Below, piece by piece: positions 58,909-64,000 of a stretch of 64,000 nt of DNA. Numbering within the stretch: position 1 is the stretch's first letter; each line of letters starts with the position of its first letter. The notes beneath the pieces were generated by a model. That model worked only from the letters and a program-made list of their open reading frames with translations, was not told the DNA's origin and ran no database searches. The DNA is from an uncultured Clostridia bacterium. Its GTDB lineage: Bacteria; Bacillota; Clostridia; Christensenellales; Borkfalkiaceae. The stretch is from contig CANQET010000001.1 in assembly GCA_947595585.1 (NCBI GenBank), positions 1-64,000 of the forward strand. Direction: 5' to 3'. A program made the position numbers and the translations under genes.

Positions 58909-61905
58909 ATGGAGCTTACGGAACTTCTATGTAAAACTTGTGAGGCGCGCCTCGATCCCGGCCGCGCGCAGAACAACGTCATCTTCTGCGAGCATTGCGG
59001 GAATGCCTACATCTTGCCGCGGAAGGAGACTTCCCCCAAGGCGCTTTCCTTCCTGCGCATGGGCGAGCACGAGCTCGACGTGTGCAAGTTCGACGACGCA
59101 TTGAATGCCTACGAGAAGGCCGCCGAGGCCGATAAGACCGAACCCGAGGCCTACTTCGGCATGGCGCTCTCCGAGTTCAAAGTGCAATATCTGAAGGATG
59201 AGACGGCCGATCCGCCCCACCTGCAGCCCATCTGCCACGAGATCTCCGAGAAGCGCTTCACCGAGAATAAGAACTTTCAGCGCGCCCTGTCGCTCGCAAG
59301 CGGCGCACAGAAGGAGGCGTATGAGAAGAAGGGAGACGAGATCGACCGCATCCGCAGCGAGTTCTTGCGCCTCAAGGAGAGCGGCCTCGATTACGACTGC
59401 TTCCTCTGCGTGAAGGTCTCCTCGGAGGACGGCGGTACGACGCAGGATAGCCACGAGGCCCTCAAGCTCTATCACTACCTCAAGGAACGCGGCTATACGC
59501 CCTTCTATTCGGAAGAAGAGATCAAGGGCCGCACGGGCGTCGACTACGAGGCCCTCATCCTGTATGCCCTTTATACCTCGGAGTGCATGCTCATCGTATG
59601 CAGCAACGAGGAATATTTGCAGACCAAGTGGGTGAAGAACGAATATACCCGCTTTGCGAAGATGATCGTGCGGGAAGGAAAGGAGCACGACGCCATCACC
59701 TTTGTCTTCCGCGGCAAGCCCATCGAGCGCCTCCCCGGGCAGGACGGCAAGATCCAAGGCATCGACCTATCCAAGCCCGACGCCTATTCTCGGATCGAGG
59801 AATATATCTCCTCGTTCCGCCGCATCCCGTTGGAATCCCTCGAGATCAAGCGGAAGGAATACAAGGGGTCGGCCTATACCAAAAAGCAGACCATGCGCCA
59901 CAGTGTCACGAAGCGCACGTTGGAGACGGTAGAGAGCGAGATCAAGATCTCCAACCCTGCGCAGCTCAAGATCGCGAAGGACATGATGCACCGCAACGAT
60001 TTCGTGAATACGAAGAAATACCTCAACAACATGCTCAATGAGAACCCGACGGACGGCGAGGCATATTATCTTCGCTTCCTTACCTCGCTTTCCTGCCCCG
60101 ATGAGCATGCGTTCTATCGGTATAAGCGGAGCAAGAACCTTGATTTCTCCGATTTTGAAAAGGCGATCGCCTGCACGCAGGATCCCGCCCGCCGCAGCGA
60201 ACTTTACGACATCCTCTATCGCAACGTCGTGGAGACGAAGAACCTGTCTTCCTACAAGGAATACATCGAACTTCCCGAGAGCGACGCAAAGAAGATCGGC
60301 GAGCTCACCGAAGTCATGTATCAATTGGCGTTAGAGACGCGCAGCGAACAAGTTTTCGATGAAGCGTTGAAGACGGTGACGGATACCGATAAATACATCG
60401 GGATGAACTTCAAGTTCGCAGAACTCTTCGATCGCACCGATCCGCAGCTTGCGATGAAGTATTATAAAAACATTCTCGATGCGGATGAGGGCTCCGCCGA
60501 GGCCCTTTGGAAAGTATTTTATTTGGAGAAGGGGCAAGATGATCAGGCGGTCTTCGGTGCCTTTTTGGAAGGTGGCGCCGCGGCATTTGAGGAAGCGCTC
60601 TTTTCCTACGGTTTCAATGCGTATGCGCATGAAAACCTCTTCAAGGTTTGCCTTGAATTTTCGGCATCCCGCCCCGAAGACGTCTGCCGCCTGTTCGATT
60701 TCCTGCTCACGATGATCCCCAAAACGAAAAACAAGATTTTCACTGCCGATCTTCGTTCGTTCATCGAAACGATGCTGAAAAACGATCGCGTCAATTATAT
60801 TGCAAAATATAATGAACTGCTGCTCAGCATCGAAAAAATGGACCACACGGCATATTTTAACCGCGTGCTGATCAAGCATAAGTATCACAATCCCTTTGAG
60901 CTCGTCAATATCGCGGAGACGCTTTTGGACGATCCCGATTACTTTTCGGCAATCAATATTTTTACAGAAAAATTCCCGGATCAGAATAATCTCTACCTTG
61001 ATATCAACGACGCATTGAAAAGCCTCGCAAGTAATATAAAAGATGCGGAATGCAGAAAATTTATCGCCGATACTTGTTATATTCAGAAAGAAGATCTTGC
61101 GCGTTGCAACAAACGGGTCATGCAGTGCTTGCGGAGCGAAGCATTAGATTGCATCGGCAGACTTTGCGAAAAATATGGGTGCGCGGATGTAGATGCGCTC
61201 TTTGAATTGCGGGAGGATGTCACATCGGATCCGCTTCTGCTTCGCGCCGACCTGTTTGCGCGCGTTTCTAAGGCCGAGACGGCAGCGGTCACACAGCACA
61301 TTTTATTTGAGCAAGCAGTTGCATGTAAAAAAAATATCATAGCAGATAAGCATGCATTGCGCGACCGCAAGCGGGAGAAATGCAAGTCTATAGCATATAA
61401 CATATATATTGCGGTTGTATGCATAATTTCGTTTGCTACGATCGCATCCGTAATTGTTTTATTATCAATGCTTGGTGTATCGGAATGGGATAGCAATGAT
61501 CACATTTTTTTGGCACACGGGAGCGGCCTCTTTGTAGACATAGCCAACTATTATTACAGCCTGTTTGATTTTGAGCCGTCACTCGCGGTACTTGTAATGA
61601 CAATCCCGGTTTCCGTGCCATTTTTAGCCATGACGATTGCAATTCTTTGCTTCAGAAAGCAAAGGAAAGGACGAGCGATTTACTTTTCGGTTCTCATATT
61701 GATTGCTTCCGGGTTAATACATGGTTTCGGTATCTCTAATTGGAACAAAAATAAAGACATGATAGAGCGTTACAGCAATATCGACACCGCGCCCGTCGTA
61801 ATGAATGATTTTTCCGTACCCAGTGATGCAATTTCCGTCATCGATGAGATCAACCAATCACAAGAAGAGTTCGTAGTCTTATTTGATTGCGCTTCTGAAT
61901 TTTAA
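58909..61905 (+). CDS. Zinc ribbon-TIR-helical repeat-transmembrane protein (putative TIR effector)
   Basis: 998 residues. Residues 8-30: zinc ribbon (Cys8, Cys11, Cys27, Cys30). Residues about 49-85: a TPR-like pair (AYEKAAEADKTEPEAYFGMA). Residues about 161-270: a TIR domain, YDCFLCVKVSSED, LYHYLKERGYTPFYSEEEIK, ECMLIVCSNEEYLQTKWVKN, with Glu245 in KWVKNE at the place of the catalytic Glu of NAD-cleaving TIRs (SARM1 type W-V-x-K-E). Residues about 340-800: helical repeats. Residues about 829-945: three membrane helices, then a short tail. The 3' third is clearly more AT-rich than the 5' part. Divergent XRE gene and two palindromes suggest tight repression. Confidence 0.85.
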   Translation: MELTELLCKTCEARLDPGRAQNNVIFCEHCGNAYILPRKETSPKALSFLRMGEHELDVCKFDDALNAYEKAAEADKTEPEAYFGMALSEFKVQYLKDETADPPHLQPICHEISEKRFTENKNFQRALSLASGAQKEAYEKKGDEIDRIRSEFLRLKESGLDYDCFLCVKVSSEDGGTTQDSHEALKLYHYLKERGYTPFYSEEEIKGRTGVDYEALILYALYTSECMLIVCSNEEYLQTKWVKNEYTRFAKMIVREGKEHDAITFVFRGKPIERLPGQDGKIQGIDLSKPDAYSRIEEYISSFRRIPLESLEIKRKEYKGSAYTKKQTMRHSVTKRTLETVESEIKISNPAQLKIAKDMMHRNDFVNTKKYLNNMLNENPTDGEAYYLRFLTSLSCPDEHAFYRYKRSKNLDFSDFEKAIACTQDPARRSELYDILYRNVVETKNLSSYKEYIELPESDAKKIGELTEVMYQLALETRSEQVFDEALKTVTDTDKYIGMNFKFAELFDRTDPQLAMKYYKNILDADEGSAEALWKVFYLEKGQDDQAVFGAFLEGGAAAFEEALFSYGFNAYAHENLFKVCLEFSASRPEDVCRLFDFLLTMIPKTKNKIFTADLRSFIETMLKNDRVNYIAKYNELLLSIEKMDHTAYFNRVLIKHKYHNPFELVNIAETLLDDPDYFSAINIFTEKFPDQNNLYLDINDALKSLASNIKDAECRKFIADTCYIQKEDLARCNKRVMQCLRSEALDCIGRLCEKYGCADVDALFELREDVTSDPLLLRADLFARVSKAETAAVTQHILFEQAVACKKNIIADKHALRDRKREKCKSIAYNIYIAVVCIISFATIASVIVLLSMLGVSEWDSNDHIFLAHGSGLFVDIANYYYSLFDFEPSLAVLVMTIPVSVPFLAMTIAILCFRKQRKGRAIYFSVLILIASGLIHGFGISNWNKNKDMIERYSNIDTAPVVMNDFSVPSDAISVIDEINQSQEEFVVLFDCASEF

Positions 61906-61921
61906 TGATATCGCACAAATT

Positions 61922-61957
61922 GCACCCCGCCGATGTAATGCATCGGCGGGGTGTTTG
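61922..61957 (+). terminator. Terminator after the TIR gene
   Basis: CACCCCGCCGATG TAATG CATCGGCGGGGTG then TTT; a 13-bp stem 17 bases after the stop codon. Confidence 0.85.
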
Positions 61958-62111
61958 CTATGCTCTTTTTCCCAAACGCGGGGACACGTGGTAGTTTATT
62001 CCGCGCGTACCCCCTCCGTGGGGCAATGTGCCCAGACACGGTGCATCTTATGCGATACCCCCTCCATTGGAGGGGGGTAGGGGGGTGGGCGGAAGACGAC
62101 GGGGCGCATCA

Positions 62112-62238
62112 GTACGTCATTCCGCCCTGTGCGAGGCTTCTATTGTTTATCGAAGCACGGCACGAGCGCGTAGCGCGAAGTAGGCGTGAGCCGAGGAATC
62201 TCGTTCTTTGAGATTTCTCACTACGTTCGAAATGACGT
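62112..62238 (+). repeat. Repeat B copy 5 with inserted repeat D material
   Basis: Ends TACGTCATTCCG and TTCGAAATGACGT as in other copies, but about 55 bases longer. The extra part (TCTATTGTTTATCGAAGCAC, GGCACGAGCGCGTAGCG) resembles the D-interior fragment at 12195-12225. Confidence 0.7.
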
Positions 62239-62399
62239 GCTCCATTCATGGGCCTTGTCGTGCTCCATTCTTTGCCCCCCATCCGTCACGGCTATGCCGT
62301 GCCACCCTCCCCCCGATGGGGGTAGGGCTTTCGGACTTCGTAGTTGCCCCGTCGCCGCCCCACCCCCTTGATCCCCCTCCCACGGAGGGGGTAGAGCGA

Positions 62400-62470
62400 T
62401 ACGTCATTCCGAGGCGTGAGCCGAGGAATCTCGTTCTTTGAGATTTCTCACTACGTTCGAAATGACGTAG
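62400..62470 (+). repeat. Repeat B copy 6
   Basis: TACGTCATTCCGAGGCGTGA to TTCGAAATGACGTA, inner arms GAATCTC GTTCTTT GAGATTTCTC. Confidence 0.78.
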
Positions 62471-62538
62471 ACACCCCCTCCATTGGAGAACAGCCCCCCC
62501 CTCCATTGGAGGGGGGTAGGGGGCGATAAAACGAATGG

Positions 62539-63336
62539 TCAGAGGGATTTGAAGGCGTCGGTCAGAATGAAGAGCTCCTTCTCGTAATTCATGCCGTACT
62601 TCTTATCGGGCACCTCGGTCTGCGTACGCAGGATCGAGCGGTAACAAAATTCGATGCACAGCGTAAGGGCGTCCTTGAGGGGCATCCCCCCGCCGATGCA
62701 GCCCGCAAAGGCCGAGGCGAACACGTCGCCCGCGCCATGGAAGGAGCCCTCCACCTTCCGAAGGGGGATCTTCTTATTTTCCCCGTCGTAGTAGTAGAGG
62801 AAATAGCCTTCCGCCGTATCCGCCCCCGTAATGATGGGATGCGGGCAGATCTTTGCAAGCGCGGAGAGCGCCTTTTCGGGGTCCTTTTCGCCTGTGAGAA
62901 GGAAGCTCTCGGTGTCGTTGGGAAGGATGTAATCCGCGAGGCCGCAGAGGGTACGCATTTGCGCGGCGAAGGCTTCGTCGAACCCCTTATAAAATTTGAA
63001 ATTATCGCCGAGGACGGGGTCGACGACGAAGATCCCGTCGGGCTTCAAGAAGCGCTGCTTCACCGATTTCACGAATTCGATCTGACTGCGGCTGCCGAGA
63101 TACCCGCTGCAGATGACGTCGTATTTGAGGGGAAGGGTCTCCCAATGGGCGCAGATCTTCTCCATTTCATCGTCGAGCGGGAGGAAGGTGTAGCCCGTAA
63201 ATCCGCCCGTGTGCGTGGAGAGGAGAGCAGTGGGGAGGATGTCGACCGTCGCGCCGCACGCAGAGAGCACGGGGAGGGCGACGGTGAGGGAACACTTCCC
63301 CGCACAGGAGATATCGTTGATGGCAAGGACACGCAT
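62539..63336 (-). CDS. pdxY: Pyridoxal/pyridoxamine kinase
   Basis: 265-residue ribokinase-fold enzyme that phosphorylates B6 vitamers to supply PLP. VLAINDISCAGKCSLTVALP, LPTALLSTHTGGFTGYTF, FVVDPVLGDNF and the late SFHGAGDVFASAFAGCIGGG (anion hole and catalytic Asp) are typical. The start at 63336 (MRVLAINDISC) has GAGGT upstream; the track's 31 extra residues cross the promoter. Tryptophanase in this window is a PLP enzyme, but no direct link is implied. Confidence 0.92.
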   Translation of the reverse strand: MRVLAINDISCAGKCSLTVALPVLSACGATVDILPTALLSTHTGGFTGYTFLPLDDEMEKICAHWETLPLKYDVICSGYLGSRSQIEFVKSVKQRFLKPDGIFVVDPVLGDNFKFYKGFDEAFAAQMRTLCGLADYILPNDTESFLLTGEKDPEKALSALAKICPHPIITGADTAEGYFLYYYDGENKKIPLRKVEGSFHGAGDVFASAFAGCIGGGMPLKDALTLCIEFCYRSILRTQTEVPDKKYGMNYEKELFILTDAFKSL

Positions 63337-63360
63337 GGCTTTTACCTCGTTTTTGCTCAA

Positions 63361-63389
63361 ATTATACACGCTCTCGCCGCAGATTGCAA
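63361..63389 (-). promoter_or_regulatory. Promoter of pdxY
   Basis: Minus strand: TTGCAA (63384-63389), 17 bases, TATAAT (63361-63366). Confidence 0.85.
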
Positions 63390-63429
63390 GCATTTTCACG
63401 CGCTTTCGCCGAAAGTCTCGAAGTTGCAT

Positions 63430-63795
63430 TTGGCGTGAGTCGACGACGGTAGAAAGGGCGGACGAAGAGGCAAGACGCGACGACGGACGACGGGGCCAAT
63501 TATGCGCGACCCCCCCTCCATTGGAGGGGGGTAGGGGGGTGGGCAGGAGACGATGGGGCGTATCTCGAGCGAGCCCTTGGCTCCCCTTGCAGGGGAGCTG
63601 GCACGGCGTAGCCGTGACTGAGGGGTTTTGAAACCCTATCCCCCGCTGACGCGGGTACTTCCCCTATGAGGGGAAGCGAGGGGACGGACTTCGTACTTGC
63701 TTTTTTGCCGCCCCACCCCCTTGATCCCCCTCCCACGGAGGGGGTAGTGCTCGGGATAAACCCCGTAGGGGGTAGGGCTTTCGGACTGCGGAATT
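63430..63795. repeat. Repeat block before the second zinc-ribbon gene
   Basis: Gene-free: A copy (63509-63546), repeat C (63574-63683), reversed A (63707-63750), and GGGGGTAGGGCTTTCGGACT. The arrangement C then reversed A matches 53406-53675 and, in part, 23291-23470. Confidence 0.78.
63574..63683 (+). repeat. Repeat C copy 4
   Basis: CCCTTGGCTCCCCTTGCAGG to CTTCCCCTATGAGGGGAAG, with a changed centre (GGCACGGCGTAGCCGTGACT). Confidence 0.75.
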
Positions 63796-63798
63796 TTC

Positions 63799-63827
63799 TT
63801 GACAGCGGGGGCGGGATGCAGTATAAT
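63799..63827 (+). promoter_or_regulatory. Consensus promoter of the second zinc-ribbon gene
   Basis: TTGACA (63799-63804), 17 bases, TATAAT (63822-63827), followed by AAGGAG. Confidence 0.9.
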
Positions 63828-63851
63828 GAAACAAGGAGTTTTCACAAGACG

Positions 63852-64000
63852 ATGGAAATGCAAGGCTACAAATGTAAGACATGCGGCGGACTTCTCGACG
63901 AAGCACGCTCTTCCGCGCGCGATGGGCTCGTCGTATGCCCCTATTGCGGAAACACGTGGACACTCCCCAAGAAGGGTACTTCTCCCGCCGCGCTCGAATT
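63852..64000 (+). CDS. Zinc-ribbon protein, paralogue of the TIR protein N-terminus (cut by window end)
   Basis: The first 49 codons only, open at the window edge. MEMQGYKCKTCGGLLDEARS and VVCPYCGNTWTLPKKGTSPA align with LCKTCEARLDPGR and FCEHCGNAYILPRKETSPKA of the 998-residue protein at 58909, including all four Cys and the P-x-K-x-TSP linker. Whether a TIR domain follows cannot be seen. It has its own perfect promoter. The ATG at 63858 is an alternative start. Too short a piece for the ORF track. Confidence 0.8.
   Translation, partial: MEMQGYKCKTCGGLLDEARSSARDGLVVCPYCGNTWTLPKKGTSPAALE

Larger units (their letters stand above)
61906..62538. repeat. Repeat block between the TIR gene and pdxK
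   Basis: 633 gene-free bases: a terminator hairpin (61922-61957), A (62055-62093), an expanded repeat B (62112-62238), CCCCCGATGGGGGTAGGGCT (62313), reversed A (62358-62393), repeat B (62400-62470) and a two-unit A array (62472-62523). Confidence 0.8.

Overview
The window is chromosomal DNA from a low-redundancy, fairly GC-rich member of the Bacillota (Firmicutes), most likely an anaerobic, fermentative clostridial lineage of the gut type. The evidence is gene content and order: a Firmicutes-style spc/alpha ribosomal operon with secY-adk-map-infA-rpmJ, zinc-ribbon forms of S14, S4, L24, L32 and L36, HPr kinase, MutS2, RarA, the ylxY-mlpA gene pair, a long SRP RNA with an Alu-type 5' domain, pta-ackA acetate fermentation, a flavin reductase-rubredoxin fusion and tryptophanase. 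The species cannot be named from sequence alone.

Layout. 1-11.7 kb: ribosomal protein operons (the end of rplP through secY; adk-map-infA-rpmJ; then rpsM-rpsK-rpsD-rpoA-rplQ from its own promoter behind a structured leader). 11.7-13.3 kb: a 1.6 kb gene-free block of dispersed repeats. 13.3-20.5 kb: M18 aminopeptidase, a small membrane protein, the SRP RNA (minus strand), an Mrp ATPase, a membrane-anchored DUF1508 protein, and two flavoprotein oxidoreductases. 20.6-25.7 kb: tmcAL divergent from pta, then ackA, yceD (DUF177) and rpmF. 25.7-29.8 kb: rubredoxin-flavin reductase, then a copper module (CsoR repressor with two operators, CopA carrying a C-terminal CopZ-like domain) and an ArsR regulator. 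29.8-35.1 kb: a TetR regulator divergent from a five-gene operon made of a lipocalin-like protein and two tandemly duplicated ABC exporters. 35.2-47.2 kb: rarA divergent from a translationally coupled uvrC-HAD-hprK-rlhA-mutS2 operon, then ylxY, an M16 peptidase and a deoxyinosine glycosylase. 47.3-53.2 kb: acpP, a 6S RNA candidate, tRNA-Glu, a permuted NlpC/P60-like protein, a purine permease and a fused ABC transporter. 53.9-58.5 kb: a TGS-uridine kinase fusion, then tryptophanase with L-cysteine desulfidase. 58.5-64 kb: an XRE regulator divergent from a 998-residue zinc ribbon-TIR-helical repeat-membrane protein, a pyridoxal kinase, and the start of a second zinc-ribbon protein of the same family, cut by the window edge.

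Most interesting system: the XRE/TIR locus at 58.5-61.9 kb. The divergent intergenic region holds two matching palindromes about three helical turns apart. One overlaps the XRE gene's translation start; the other fills the spacer of a consensus promoter for the TIR gene. The TIR domain keeps the W-x-x-x-E glutamate expected of NAD-cleaving TIRs, and the protein ends in three membrane helices. A repressor-controlled, membrane-tethered TIR effector (defence or stress) is an inference.

Other themes are three genes that look leaderless, a CopZ made possibly by internal initiation inside copA, and at least four families of short intergenic repeats that recombine into mosaic blocks in most long non-coding gaps.
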